A stretch of 64,000 nt of DNA from contig NC_087252.1 of assembly GCF_037042905.1 (NCBI RefSeq), positions 13,883,201 through 13,947,200 on the forward strand, read 5' to 3'. The translations under genes were made by a program, and so were the position numbers. Origin of the DNA: Lytechinus pictus (Eukaryota > Echinodermata > Echinoidea > Temnopleuroida > Toxopneustidae). This document shows positions 21,232 through 34,079 of this stretch, in pieces. The notes below the pieces were generated by a model. That model ran no database searches. It saw only the letters and a program-made list of their open reading frames with translations, and was not told the origin of the DNA. Positions within the stretch are counted from its first letter, which is position 1, and each line of letters opens with the position of its first letter.

Positions 21232-23415
21232 TGGGGTGATCCCATACGTGTCGTACGGGACATTTAGAGAACGTTTGATAGTTTTTTGACAAGAAAAACA
21301 AAAAATATTCCAGTAACTAAAGTTGATCATCAAGTACTACCAGAGTGTTAGAAAAACCAAGACTTAACATGACTTGAATTCACATCCTGTTTAATACAGA
21401 TTTAAAATAGTAATGTGTCGTACGGACGCAGAAAAAGTGGCCTTTTTCGAAACCTCAAGTTTGTACTCTAAAGTCTGTGAGTTGGACAGATGATTTTCAT
21501 AGAAACTGAACTCAAATTGATATTCAATTACCCAAGAACAAACACGTCTATGAAAGAAAGCAAAATAAACATTCATGAATAAATAAAGCAAATTACAATT
21601 TTCGAGAACATCGTGGCGTACGGGACACTCAAAATGTGTCGTACGGGACATTTCTAAATTGAAGCCAAACTTTCTTACTTTATGTCTCTTTGACTTCTTC
21701 AATCACTTTATTTGGCTGATGATAATGACAGTCCTATCAAACTTAAGACATTCATTATGTTAGAAACCGCAATTGGCTGGATATTTCTGTCAATATATCA
21801 TAAACAAAATAATGTGTCGTACGGGACACTTGTGTGTCGTACAGGACACTTCTGTGTCGCACGGGACACTTGTGTGTCGTACGGGACACTTGTGTGTTGT
21901 ACAGGCACTTGCGTGTTGTTCTGGGCTGTCTGAATAAAACAATGAACTTTTATCAATCAGAAGGGGAGCATTGCCCCTAAATTCTTCCTTTTTAATGAAA
22001 AGTCTTGTAATAAGTAGTCATTCAGGACAATATAATTAAGTAACCTTAATATATACAATCGGGAGCAATATGTTATCTTTTTTTTCATGATGGGAAATGT
22101 ACAGGGTTCGCAGCATCTTTACGAGCTGAAAAACTTGAGGTTTTGTGTGAAGTTATATTTTAGTGAATTTATTGATGATTTCCACTACACTATTTAAACA
22201 ATGAATGAATAAATGAAACTGTGTAAATTATGCGGCTAAAATGTTATAATTTTTCATATAAAATGTATATATATACATGATATATGTCAAAACTGTCACT
22301 TGTAATTCCACAAAATATTTTTTCTAAAGAAATGCGGTTCTACTTTTTAAAACCTTTCTGCCTTTTATGAAACCATATGGTTTGTCTTATTTTCCAGATT
22401 TTTTTTTTAACAACATGGTTTGTCTTATTTTCCAGATTTTGTTTTACAACTTGAAAAAAGTAAGGAGTTTCAATACTGTATATGAAAAAATAGTGATCAT
22501 CAAGGGAAGTCCAAATAGTTGATTGATATGTAATTTTTTTGTTTACATCTTATAATAATTCCACATTAGCATGCAAGAGGAAGTCATCTTCCAGGCTAGG
22601 GTCAATTATAAAGGTTTTCTTTTCTTGTTCAGTGACAAAGAAATTAACCTGCTCTGACCAGTGAAAATCACCAGTTTAGCTGAAGGGATTCACAAAAGAA
22701 TACACCTACATGAAATCAATTAAAATGGTTAGAATCACCTATTTCATGGTTTTTTTTCAGTTCGCTTTATGTCAAACCAATTATTTGAATTAAAATAGGC
22801 CTACTATTTATAGTTTCTGAATCCAAATCCTGCAATTAAATGCATTATATATTGTGTGTCGTACGGGACAACTTTTAATAGGACAATTATTGAAAAATGA
22901 AGGGCAGTGATTTGATCCTTATGGGATAAATCGATCACAAATGGGACAAAGAAAGAGAAACTGATATTGTGAAATTGCATCATCAAAAATAAAATTGTAG
23001 GATAAACTTTTGCATTTTTATGTGTCGTACGGGACATTGCCAAAAATAGGTTCGGAAAGATCAGGGCTGCCCCTATTATAGATCATGGAAATGTTTTAGA
23101 TATTATTTGGAACCATCAATGATACATTATTCCATTGACCTGCAATATTTTCAATCTTCTCGTGCTTTGCCAATAATTGTTTCAGGCAGTGTTTGTACTT
23201 GACTATTTAATTAGCAAATTATTTAAAATTGAAAATTCCATTGTTCTCCCCCCCCAAAAAAAAAAAAAAAAAAAACTATATCTGACTTCACTTTTGGTTA
23301 AAACTCATAATTTTCATAAAATTTAGGTATCATAGTAAAATATTACACTACTTATGACTTATTGAAAGCATGTTGAAATTTATGATATTTTTGAAGTTCT
23401 AGAGTGGAATCGCCC
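21232..23415 (+). mobile_element. TA-target non-autonomous element, copy 1
   Basis: 2,184 bp, with ends ggggtgatcccatacgtgtc and gtggaatcgccc, flanked by TA at 21230-21231 and 23416-23417. The empty site is preserved in the duplicated flank (gacactgctatgattgtcac at about 61160), which proves insertion at a single TA. The target suggests Tc1/mariner or a related group. The motif tgtcgtacgggaca recurs at least ten times. No transposase. Confidence 0.85.
21811..21910 (+). repeat. Cluster of tgtcgtacgggacac motifs
   Basis: Five or six copies of the roughly 18-bp motif in tandem, with single copies at 21248, 21602, 21637, 22856 and 23022 and near both termini. Spaced copies at the ends suggest protein-binding sites for the mobilising transposase. 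Confidence 0.8.
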
Positions 23416-23510
23416 TATGATTGTTACAAATCAGTATTCGGAACATTGTCTTTTCTAGATATTTAGTTTTCTCCGAGATATGACTGAGAAAATCAATATT
23501 CAAAATCATT

Positions 23511-23850
23511 GGCGGCGGAAGCCAAAAAATTTAGGGGGGAGGGTTCACCTGAAATTTTTGGATGGACATAGGTAAAAAATTTGACAAGCAAAACCCCCCC
23601 CCCCCCAAAAAAAAAAAGGTTATCAACCAAAATTGTTGGGGGAACGCAAATTTAAGGAGGGGGGTCCACCTGAATTTAGGGGGGGGGACGCAGGAAACAA
23701 AATTGACAAGCAAAAAAAAGGTTATCAACCAACATTTTAGGGTGGACCACCAACATTTTTTTGACAAGCAAAAAAAAAAAAAAAAGTTATCAGCAAAAAA
23801 TTTAAGGGGGACAGGACCCCCCCCCCCCCCCGCTTCTGCCGCCTATGTTC
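23511..23850. mobile_element. MITE with ggcggcggaagc ends
   Basis: 12-bp inverted ends ggcggcggaagc/gcttctgccgcc. Internally four copies of a ttgacaagcaaaa...ggttatcaaccaa motif and long C/G/A runs. It interrupts the receptor 3' flank copy (compare the continuous tcgagaaaagacaatgttca at 61235). Confidence 0.75.
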
Positions 23851-24245
23851 AGAATACCTCCCTTAGATATCCACATCACTATGTTTTAATGTCAGAGGAA
23901 TCATTGGGGGTCATGATAAGAGGATTGTTCTGTCATATTGGAGGCTCACTGTTCTTATATATGAATTCATAACTCTATGTTAGATAATTATGTATACATT
24001 TTAAATTCTTGGAAAATGTTTTAAGGCAGATGTCACTTTTTGCATAAATTAGAGTCTTACTTTGACCTTTTTTTAATTCGACTATTAATGCATTCGCATT
24101 TGTTGACTTTCAATTATATATCCATTTCTATTACTAATTCATGTTTTGAACTGATACAAAATGCAATATTTGCTCCAGTACTTTCAGCTGCAAAAAATAT
24201 GCAAATAGGTTGTTTGCTGTTTTCTAAAATATGTTGTTAAACTGA

Positions 24246-24885
24246 TGGGGTGACCATAATTTGCGCACATTTTGAAAATTATCATGTTAATTTTCAATCA
24301 AGAATTTCTCACGGTTCACATAAATTATTCAAAATCATAAATACCTGACGGAAGGCAAGATTCCGAAGTCAGTTTCGCTTGACGGAATTATAAAGTAGGT
24401 CAAAGGCTTCGCTGGTATCGCGATCTCAAAATTCCATGGCGATCGACTAGTGCGCGCGCTCGGCTAAAAAGTGTCATAAAAAAAGTGTGACCTCAATTTG
24501 CGCACGATTATTTTGCAAAGCTTTAGAAACGAAATCAAGCAAAGGTCGATAATTGTATCAGAGGGAGGTTAAAATGCCATAAATTCGGGTGGTATCACAT
24601 TTTACTTACTTATTTGGAGACCTCTGCTTGCAAACTGGCGATTTCTTGATGCTTGTCGAGAAGATCGGAGTGGACCCAAAAGGTAACCAAATTTGCCGTT
24701 GTTTTGCCAATATTTTCAGAAATTGAGACCTTATACCTTCAAAAAAAAGTACCATACTGGGTAATTTTGGGTCGCTTTCTCTGTTGGTGATATTATTTTT
24801 TTCTAGATATTATTTAGATATAGAGATATTCGACAGTGCTCAGAATTAGATAACGCGCGAATTAAGGTCACACCAGCATACTGTC
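24246..24885. mobile_element. Non-autonomous element, ends ggggtgaccataatttgcgc
   Basis: The left end and the inverted right end (ggtgtgaccttaattcgcgc) match. About 640 bp, no ORF. It breaks the homology to the flank at 18730 and 61570. Confidence 0.6.
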
Positions 24886-25204
24886 AAGAACAACTGTCAA
24901 GAACTAAGTGTGATCATGACTAATGATTGTAATGATTATTGCTCTGATGTGAAAGAAAGGGGCCGTGAGACGTAGCAAGTAGGTTAACTCTCCTAATAAT
25001 AACCGAGCTTTCAACCTTTTAGCTGGTCGAACAGCAAGGCTCAAGACACAAACAATAATAGGCAATAATATCGAAAGTAATGAAAGCACGCAACAAAAAC
25101 ACAATCAAAACAAGCATGCATCAAAAGCAAAGTAAATGAACACAGCATGGTAACATAAATGCAAACAAAAATCAAATAAATTATGTTAATTAAGCTAGCT
25201 AGTA

Positions 25205-25345
25205 GTTAACGGTAGCTCAGATGGTAGAGCGTCCGCCTCACAACCGGGAAGTCGGGAATTCAAACCCCGGCCGCGTCATACAAAAAGGCGTTAAAAGGTG
25301 GGGTTTTTTGCTATTTGGCATTCAACTATTTAAAGAATAGAGCAA
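25205..25345 (+). mobile_element. tRNA-derived SINE
   Basis: The head contains tagctcagatggtagagcg (box A) and an imperfect box B (gaattcaaaccccgg). A short non-tRNA tail follows. The anticodon stem is mispaired, so this is a SINE head, not a functional tRNA. Confidence 0.7.
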
Positions 25346-26433
25346 CGTCTTTCAGGCGCTGCGCAGAACTGCTTGGCCAATGATCGATCGGGAAAAATGA
25401 ATTTGGGATGATTTTTATTTCGGATTTCGATCAATAAAACGCGTTTTTTTAATCAAAATTAGGTATTTTGGAAAGTAAAATCGTGTTTATAGGCGGACAT
25501 TAGGTCATTAAATCAGTGCAAAGTTGCCTATTTTAAACGTGGCTCCAGTGTAGCTTTTGATTGCCCTTTTAAAATCTTCAGGTCAAACTTTTTTTTCTGA
25601 TCATAGTGTGGAAATATAAATGAAATGGCCTATAGGGAATTGCTTCGACAATTTAATCCACCAATTGCCTACTGAAGCACTGTCGAGTGTGATTACATAA
25701 TTCAGAAGTTAAAAAAAATCGTTGATTACGTTTGAAGGGGTATGTATTCCAGGCTGAAAATTATGATTGAACAAATAAAGAAAAATGTAACCAAACACTG
25801 GAAATTGGATCGAAATTGGACAAGAAATAACAGTTCCATGCACGTAGGCTATTCATGAATATTCTCGAGCAAATTGATGATGTTACATCCCATCTTGTTT
25901 TTTATATATTATTCTTTTGTCCTATAAGAATAAAAAAGGCAACTTATTTCAAAAGGGAGGCATGATATCATGCACACATGTATGAAAGTATGTATGGAAA
26001 TATGAAATAACAATGATTTCATGTTATACAAGAAAAGTGAAGGTGGGGATATGACATCATAAGCCAACCTAATGAATATTTATGACGATGTGCGTACATG
26101 TATACGTATTTTTACAAAACATTATTAAAGTTTCAAGTTCAATGTCCCCGTTATTTGTTATTTGCATTTTGCTTTTTAAATTTTACTTCATTTATTGAGA
26201 TAAAATTCTTTTCAGCCGGAGTACACCCTTTAAGTTTAACATGTTTAAAAAGAGGTGTGTTGAATGGTAGCCTTTTGTTCGAGTGTTCAATGATTGTATA
26301 CATGTGTGACAAATCGATAAGTTTTCTTGCGAAATTTCTGTTTGTACACATCGTTTGAGGTGTGTCGTTAGAAAGCCCTTTTTAAAATATACTTAGTAAC
26401 TATAATAGTAATTATTATTATTATTATATCGGT
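25346..26433. other. No gene seen
   Basis: AT-rich intergenic sequence. Short open frames lack splice context or recognisable domains. Confidence 0.5.
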
Positions 26434-26590
26434 GGGTGTTTCATGAAGCCGTTCGTAAATTAAGGGTGACTTAAATAATGACTGGTGAACCTTTCTTACG
26501 CGCGAAATATCACCGATGCACATTTGCTGGTGAATATCATTTACCACAAGAAATGATCACCAGTCGTTCTTAAAGTCACTCAACAGCACC
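26434..26590. mobile_element. Decayed relative of the 173-bp MITE
   Basis: Shares gggtgtttcatgaagccgtt and the internal gatcaccagtcgt with the element at 5875-6047. The right terminal repeat is missing. Confidence 0.6.
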
Positions 26591-28744
26591 TGGTCCACTT
26601 GTAATATATATTGTCACTTTTTGTTGTGGGGGAGCATTACAATATGGCCGTAAACTTCTTTACATATGTTATAAACATGTGATTTGAAATTCATTGTGAA
26701 AATGGGAAAGATATAGTAGGTGTGAGTATTATATATTACATTCAATGTGTAAACATAAAATTTTGTTTCTTTGGTTAATGTTTCTCATTCTAATCAGGTT
26801 GGTGCGTCGGACAGCTATCATGCAGTTTAATTGGTGGAAACAATAATTATTTAAATAAAAAACAATTAGGCTTATTTTAAAGTTTGTATGGCTTATATAA
26901 TTTTGCGTGACTATGTACAATGTATAATTATTTAGCTCGGATGCATCATGCACGTCCCATTCGGACGACATTCCTGTGGATATTCCTTTTGGTTACATGT
27001 GTACAAACTAAAGCCCCTTTCACAATGGTGGTGCGACTGCTTACAACCGTTGCGATTGTGTGGAACATATATTGTGACCGAATGATCGTAAACGATCGCA
27101 CTAGCAACTGTGAAAGCCCCTTTACTCCCAGAGATAGTTGGGACCTTTCGCAATCCTCACGGACGCTAATATTAGGGTCCCCTAACACAAAAGTTAACGC
27201 TTAATCATACACTTGATTTTTAAGATTGAATGTGCATTATAGTCAATAGAATCAAACGTAGAAAACTGCTCTACAATCAATGCTAAACTTTGTGTTACAG
27301 GGGGGTTACAGGCCCTACAGATCTGCTTTTCGTGTGCAAAATCCTTTTCTGCGACACTCGCACCATACATAGCATGTATATTACGACTGATGGTTTGAGA
27401 TATTCGAAATGAAGACCTAAAATAGATTATAACATGGATAAGAAAGTGGTTTTTCAAACAAATCGAGTACATATTGAGTGAGGAAAAACTTACTGAATGA
27501 AGGCTTAGATATAGATCATTACAGTCCATCGAATCGATATTACATTTAATGTGGATTATTGGTGTATCACTGGCAATTGATTTCATGGGTCAGATCAACC
27601 TCTCCAGCCGAACATTTCGCGTGAGTTGATATGTGCACACCATTATGTAATACATTTGAACTCGTTTCTTTTTGTTTCTTTTGTTTCTTTTGTTTATTCC
27701 TTCTACACAAACGATATGCCTCTCGCACACGATGTAATGGGCATTATGTTTTACTTCCCCCAGAAATGGGGATTAGATTCAAATTCCGGGGGGACCACTT
27801 CCATTAATGAGTGGATACCAGGCACGACCATGGGGTTTCGAAAAATACCCTAAACAAGCTGGGAAGTAATTCTTTTCCAGATTATGAAAATGCATCTCTT
27901 AACAAGAATTTGGCTTGTGAAACCCTACAAGTATTGGATATCCCTTTTTTGTCAGCATTTTAAACATCGTTTTGACACCCTTATAACGTTACATAGGTCT
28001 ATACGTAACGTACCTGCCCAATCTGTCCCCTTTTACGCGTGGTCGCTCCTGGGATCCACTAATCAATGGAAGTGGGCCCCCCGGGCGGCCTCTCGAGCTC
28101 TAGGAGGAGTCAAATGTGGCTTTGGAAAGTCGTCCTCAATGAGATATATCGCTGTTACCATAGTAGCAACCAAAATTTTGCACACGAAACGCATATTGAA
28201 TGTTTCCGTCGCAGATGCGAAACGAAAAAAAAATCTCATGTCACACAATTTGCATTGCAGGACGATCATGATGACGGGCCCAAAAAGTCTCTTCCAAAAT
28301 CAACTAACGTCGTAAATAAGCGTGCGCGTCCTCAAACGAAAGGTCCGGATTAGCGATTCAAGAACACAGTAAGTGTATTGACTATGCTCGTGCTGGGAGG
28401 TCTTTGTAAAAGATTAATGAACCGGATCAGAAGTTTCGTCCTAAGTTTCGCATCTGACGAAAAATTGCAAATATGTCGTTTGTCAAGAATCCAGGACGAA
28501 ACTGCTGTTTTAATTCACCAATTTTCGACAAAGACTTCTTGGCTGCTTATTGTCATATAGGGCATTTGACAATACATTTTTCTATGTTCTTGAAATCCGT
28601 TGTGCGTCGATTAGCGAAAACTTTACAGGCGGGGAAGTTTCGGTGAACGATAATTAAGTCCCAGTCAAATAAATTCACGGATCCCGAAGGGCCTACACAG
28701 CAGTCCCCGGATCGAGCCGGTATAATCTACAATGATCTAGGGGT
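26591..28744. other. No gene seen; small repeats
   Basis: Holds a short inverted pair around 27015-27125 (gcccctttcaca / tgtgaaagcccc). A fragment at 27785-27900 (gaccacttccattaatgagt, gggtttcgaaaaa) recurs in the copy B intron at 55325-55400. Open frames up to 143 codons (27884-28315) have no recognised domain. Confidence 0.45.
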
Positions 28745-29085
28745 AAATTACAATTCGTCTACTGCCAACTCGCCCACTCATTACATGGTCTACGTTCAAT
28801 TAGTCTAATACCATACCGTCAATCAGCATTTCGTCTAATAACCATTTGGTCCAATAATCACCGGTTCGTCTTGTTTTCATAACCAGTTGGTCTTATACCC
28901 ATTTCTTTTCAATTTCATTTTGCCCAATTAACACTTAATCCAATTTACCTATTGGACCAACCCGATATTAAACGAATGGTGGGTGGACGAGATGGCAATT
29001 ATACCCTGTGGATAATGGTATTATTGATGGTAGACGAAATGATAGTAGACGAGTTAGTAATTGGACGAATTGGCATTTTAAAAAG
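28745..29085. repeat. Small fold-back of ~17-bp degenerate units
   Basis: The left half repeats units like caattcgtctaat / ggtccaataa, and the right half carries complements (tagacgaattggcatt, tggacgaattgg). The centre is near 28930. It resembles a miniature, decayed fold-back element. Confidence 0.55.
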
Positions 29086-29149
29086 AAAAAAACTGGGGAC
29101 GTCCGGGACTGAGTGTCGACGTGTAGACTGCATACAAGACATGTACCAC

Positions 29150-29400
29150 GGGCCACAGAAATGGGGGGGGGGGGGAATCTGGGTGAGCCTCATCACCCCC
29201 CCCCCCCCCCCCACATTTAAACCGTTCTGTGGTCCCTACATACGATTAACACGGCGGCGGCATGGATTTAGCCGGACCAACACGGCATGGGATCTACATA
29301 CACTGACCATAAGGCCGTCAGTACGGAATAACCCGGCAGCTACACGGACCAACACGGCAGCTTCACGAGACAACACGGCAGCTAAATACATGGAGCAACA
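29150..29400 (+). repeat. G and C homopolymer runs and acacggcagc repeats
   Basis: A 12-G run (29163) and a 16-C run (29197) sit between inverted ends gggccacagaa and ttctgtggtccc. Then short repeats of acacggcagcta / accaacacggca at 29270-29390. Confidence 0.65.
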
Positions 29401-29732
29401 GGGGAACGACTCAAACCATCCCAGATTGCTCTGCACACAGTAGTCCACAGATGACGTTGGATATTTTTCACCTCCCAATTACGGCTATTTGCAACACTTG
29501 AGTTCCTTCAGGGTTCATATTTTTGTCGCCGCGGAGGAAAACTAATATATAGTTCCCCGAGACACAAATATAACTATGAAAAGAACATGAAGTGTTATAT
29601 TGTTACCAAAGGGAAATAAATGTAGGATAGGCTTATTTCTAGAAAATTTTGCTGCCTCACCATTTGATTACAGTTGCCGACCTCGGTGCGGTATATCCAT
29701 TGGCTCTTCTCTTCTTCTCTCGCATCGTTTAT

Positions 29733-31476
29733 AGGCGGATCCAGCGGGGGCGAGGGACCCGCCCCCCCCCCCCATATTGACGGTGCCCAAAAAGGAAACA
29801 TAAGAAGAAGAAGACGAGTGAATAAGATAAGATTAGGGGAAGACTTGGAAAATAGTTGTTAAAATCTTTCCTGTCACTATTTAAAATGTTCGCTCGCGCT
29901 TCGCGCTCGCATTGCCTTTAAGGTGATTTACAAATATGGAGCTGAAAATATAACATTTTTTAGTCAATTAACAAAACATGTTTCAGCTCGGAAATCGAAA
30001 TTTCATTATTTTGTTTGATTTACAAATTGATTGTTTAAAAATGGTCTGAATATTAACATTTTCTGCTCACGCTGCGCGCTCGCAAAATTTACCTACTAGG
30101 TACCTACTATTTTCCTGTATTCCATAAAGTCCTCAAATAACCCTATTCAGGTTAGATCGTCAGAACGTTTCAGCTAGCGCTGCACGCTCGAATTTTTGAT
30201 GGGTGAGTTATGTATATCTCATTATCTATTCTATATTAAATTACTTCAAATCCCCTCTAATGTCAAATGATGAAAAATTCTGCTTGATTTTTCGCTCGCA
30301 TTGTTGATTGTTGAAAATATATTAACTCATGCATCTCAATCATAATTACTACAAATTTTTTTCAAATGTCCACTTTTCAGGTCATAATATCAACAGATTT
30401 CACGCTCTCATTAGGCTTAGATTAATAAATGAGATATTAATTCAATAATCAAATGATTATTTTTTTAGAATGGGATATCGACAAGTTTCATCTCGTGCTT
30501 AGGAAGAGAAATAGGAAGATAGTCATCATTTTCATTTGATGACATGATTTTCTTATAATGTCCCGGTCCTATGTCAAAACTCAAAGTAATAGTAATGAAA
30601 CATAGATCCATATCCACCTCACAATTCTACAAAGTGCTTGAAATACAGAGCTTAAATTTACCCTTTTTCAGATCGGAATATCAAATATTTTAAGCTCGTG
30701 TTTCGCACTCACTTTATTGACTTTCATGATAAAAAGGGTATGTAGAATGCCCAGATTCTAGGTCGAAATCTGAAACACACGCGCGCATGTTTATTCAGAT
30801 ACGCAGCTTGTTCTCTAATAAAATCATTATCCAGTTTCAGATCACAGTATCAAAAAATTTCTGCTCGCGCTTTTCGCTCGCATTATTAATGTGGGAAGAT
30901 TTCCAATTACTTTTCATGATTTACTAAACATGAATAGAGTGTCCCATTTTAGGTGTAAATCTTGATTTTTTTCCGCCCGCGCTTTGCACTCGCATCTATA
31001 TATACTTATCCTCTTCACAATTACCTTAGCTAGGGGTCCGCGGTCTCATTGTATGATTGTTGAAATATGTAGCGTCCCCATGGTTAACTGCAAGCAGCCG
31101 TTAACAGATCCTTTTTATATCAGATCAAAACATATATAAGAAATTTTTGCTCGCGCTTCGCACTCGCAGTAATTATTTAGTTGGATACATATCTCCGTTA
31201 GGATCACACAAATTGCAGAGAATGTTTACATTTTAGGAAAGAATATATAAAATTTTAAAAAATAGCTCGCGTTTCGCGCTCTCAGCGTTTAAATAAGGCT
31301 TATGAGATTATTATATATTTTAATTGATTTATAAGAATGAAGCTTAGAAGTGACTATTAGGACTACCCCTCCAAAGAAACAAGCAAAAATCACCTTCGAG
31401 CGACCGATCGGGGAAAATGTGGCTGACAAAAAAAAAATCCGCCCCTCCCTATTGGCAAAGGCTGGATCCGCCCCTG
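29733..31476 (+). mobile_element. Element with repeated gctcgcgcttcgcgctcgca
   Basis: The ends ggcggatccagc (29733) and gctggatccgcc (about 31462-31474) are inverted. Inside, at least nine copies of the GC-rich motif recur every roughly 110-170 bp in AT-rich sequence (for example 29890, 30062, 30855, 30973, 31148, 31265). The same motif occurs in elements at 43465-44888 (inverted) and 55720-56260. No ORF. Confidence 0.65.
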
Positions 31477-31954
31477 TTTGGCCCTGCACGCACACGCTTA
31501 CGTGCATTATTTGTATAATGTTCATGACGACTTGTATCAAAGGACTATGTTTTGAATGTGTTTTTAACTCCCATTTTGAAATCGTGTTTACCGACAGCAT
31601 CGGTAGCTAGGAAAAGTGTGTTAGGGATCCTACTCCCCCTACAACAAGACGTATCTTGTCTCCAACATTCACGTAAATTGTGTAAACCACGCTAGGATTA
31701 ATTTATTTTCAAAATCTTTTCTTAATTTTTTGTTGGGGGGGGGAGGCTCCTATTATTGAAAGCGGACCTCTATAGGTCATGAATAGGTCCATTATTTACA
31801 ACATATTTGGATTGTTTTATTCTAAAAGGAACTAAATACACATTTATCGTTTTATATCGATTTCTTAGATTTCTAGACACTTTCTTTTTTCACGGATTTA
31901 GTTCCTTTTCGAATGTTTTAAAAGAACCTTATTCGACTGTCCATTTTTTTTGTT

Positions 31955-32040
31955 TCGCCTGCATAGCAGAGCGAGACTATCGGCGCCGCTTTTCCAACGG
32001 CGGTGGCGACATCAACATCAAATCTTAACCAAAGCTTCAG
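31955..32040 (+). repeat. End fragment of the 153-bp-repeat family
   Basis: cgcctgcatagcagagcgag, then ggcgccgcttttccaacggc and caaatcttaacc match the left end of the element at 11809. Confidence 0.75.
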
Positions 32041-32171
32041 TTTATAAGGTTTCCAAAAGTGCTCAATGCCAGTGCAGATCAATTTACATATATATTATGT
32101 GTAACGATATTATATTCCGCGTGTTGGATACACATGAAGAGACAAAAGAGACAAACAATATATCTTTGCCT

Positions 32172-32173
<2 letters not shown>

Positions 32174-32202
<29 letters not shown>

Positions 32203-32252
32203 CTCTCTCTCTCTCTCTTTCTCTGTCTGTCTCTCTCTATATATATATATTA
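32174..32252 (+). repeat. Compound microsatellite (GT)n(CT)n(TA)n
   Basis: Uninterrupted tg repeat, then ct with short variants, then ta. The low-complexity open frames over it are not genes. Confidence 0.95.
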
Positions 32253-32675
32253 CCATTTTGAAATTGGAATTGTCATTTCATGCATTAGATCGAGTTATTC
32301 TGTCTTTGGGTGTGTGTGGGTGGACTCTGGGGATTGAAACTCGACTTGCGAGCGAGTTTCCTCTTGGGCAGATTATTGTCTCACTCAAGGAAATGTGAGC
32401 GCGAAGCATGAGCGATTATTTTTTTTTCAATAGTGACCTGATTTTAAAACAATTATTAGTCGATTGTTTCATTCAATTTTCTTCCTTTGTTTACTTATCC
32501 TTTTTCTTCGTTTGCTCCTCCCCGTCCCTTTTTCCCCTTTTCACCCCTCTTTTTGTGATTGAAAACAAGGTGTTTGCACAGACCCCATACCCCTCCCCCA
32601 CCCTGGCCACAGCCTGTTGACACACATGCTTATTAACTACATAAGTCTCGTGCCATTCAAAATTATATACCATCA

Positions 32676-33350
32676 TGTTTATCACACTTGGGGACAGGGG
32701 GACGCGTTCCCCTGAAATATTAAGGTTGAAGGATAAAATGGATCATGGATGGTGTACCCCTGAGAAGTTTATCTTAGGTTTTATAACAAGCATCAAACTT
32801 TATGATCATCTTTGTTGCACTGTCCCCTCGCTTGATTCCTTGGTGTTCATTGACGGGGCTGATTTGTGGGATAATGACATGATACACTTTTTCGGAAGTT
32901 TTCTTAGTTACTCATTCAATAATCTACTCATTTAGATAATTCATAATTTGAAGAGGGAAAAGTCTTTGTATAAACAAAGGTTGTATCATCAGACTTTCCG
33001 CATGTTCGAGGTGCTTCACAGCTACATGTATATGCTCCATTGAACGCGAAAGAGCAGGGGAAAAATTCCCTGAGAGAAACAAATATTTTACAAAATATGC
33101 TCACTCAGGCGTGTGCTCCTTTTATGACGCAAATTGATTTTTGTATTATATTTTATCACGTTTGGTGCCTTGTCTGTATCAAGCTCTGTATGGCAAATCC
33201 AGATGTGTTGAAAGTCTACATGCCTGTAGAATGTAGTCATACCATTGTACTTTGCTATGCACATTTGGCATTGAATCGAGTGCCTTGTACTACTTGCGTG
33301 CAATAACGTATCATTTCTCATCCAATCTGATATCTCTTGCACATTTCGAA
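32676..33350 (+). promoter_or_regulatory. Putative promoter/5' leader, copy 1
   Basis: This block recurs at 41120-41736 in front of the second signal exon (shared ttagttactcattcaataat, ggttgtatcatcagactttc, gcacatttggcattgaatcg). Conservation ends inside intron 1. No confident TATA box is seen, and calling it a promoter is inference from its position before the start codon. Confidence 0.5.
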
Positions 33351-33420
33351 ATGGCTCTGATAAACGTTTCACGTTTGACTGTGATAGGAGTCCTATCTAT
33401 ATTCACCTGCTTCATTCAAG
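33351..33420 (+). CDS. Signal-peptide exon, copy 1
   Basis: ATG in the context cgaaATGG opens a 23-residue hydrophobic leader starting MALINVSRLTVIGVLSIFTC, ending CAAG|gtaaat in phase 1. That is exactly the phase needed by the Ig exon at 46519. The intron just downstream (34080-34380) is a copy of sequence lying shortly before that Ig exon (46090-46390), but no Ig exon follows here before 46519. It may act as an alternative first exon with a 13-kb intron, or be an orphan. Confidence 0.65.
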
Positions 33421-34079
33421 GTAAATATAGCGTCTTATCCCCACTTTGTGCAAAGTATTTGATACGTGGAAATTTCCGAAATATAGGCCGATATCTTTTA
33501 AAGTCAGTATCTTTTTTTAAGTTCATTCCAACAAAAAGTTTATTTTAATAACAAGGGGAAACACAACAAGCATAACACTGGACATTTCAACACAAGTCAG
33601 GTGTAAAATAAGAAAGATATCACTGATATTTTATGTTTCGCTTGATCTCACCGCAAATCCTGTTTGATATGCATATGAGGGCACTACTGACGTCACCCAC
33701 TTTTTTTTGCTTTTAGTATATGAAATGTGAAATATTATAATTTTCTCCCCTCCTCTTTGTCACGTGAAACACAATTCTATTACTCCTTGAACATGTACTT
33801 TCGTTGTTGTAGCATTCATGGATTAGGCAAGTTAATCCGTATTGTCAGATCTGTGAAAATTAAAATATGATTTAATTCAAACAATAAAACACAAAAGAAA
33901 TAGCGGGTGAGGGTCATCATTTGCTCACTGATTTGCATGCTTGTAACTGAGTTTTACATATAAATGTTTCGTGAAAAATCTAAACTTTGAACAACAACAA
34001 AAAAAACTTTGTTTTACAACCGATTGTGACGAAATTTACAGCGCATGTTTGATTTTTCTCTATCGACTTGAATATATTC

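Noticed and set aside
25205..25275. Functional tRNA gene (anticodon CAC)
   Set aside because: The anticodon stem mispairs, box B is imperfect and a SINE body follows.
27884..28315. 143-codon ORF
   Set aside because: No recognisable domain, no splice context, and it overlaps a dispersed repeat shared with 55325-55400.
29160..29220. G/C runs as possible quadruplex regulatory sites
   Set aside because: Homopolymer runs are common in the transposon families here and show no link to a promoter.
33088..33372. Minus-strand ORF conserved at 41567-41770
   Set aside because: It overlaps the duplicated leader and signal exon. Conservation follows from the duplication, and there is no domain. The plus-strand signal exon explains it better.
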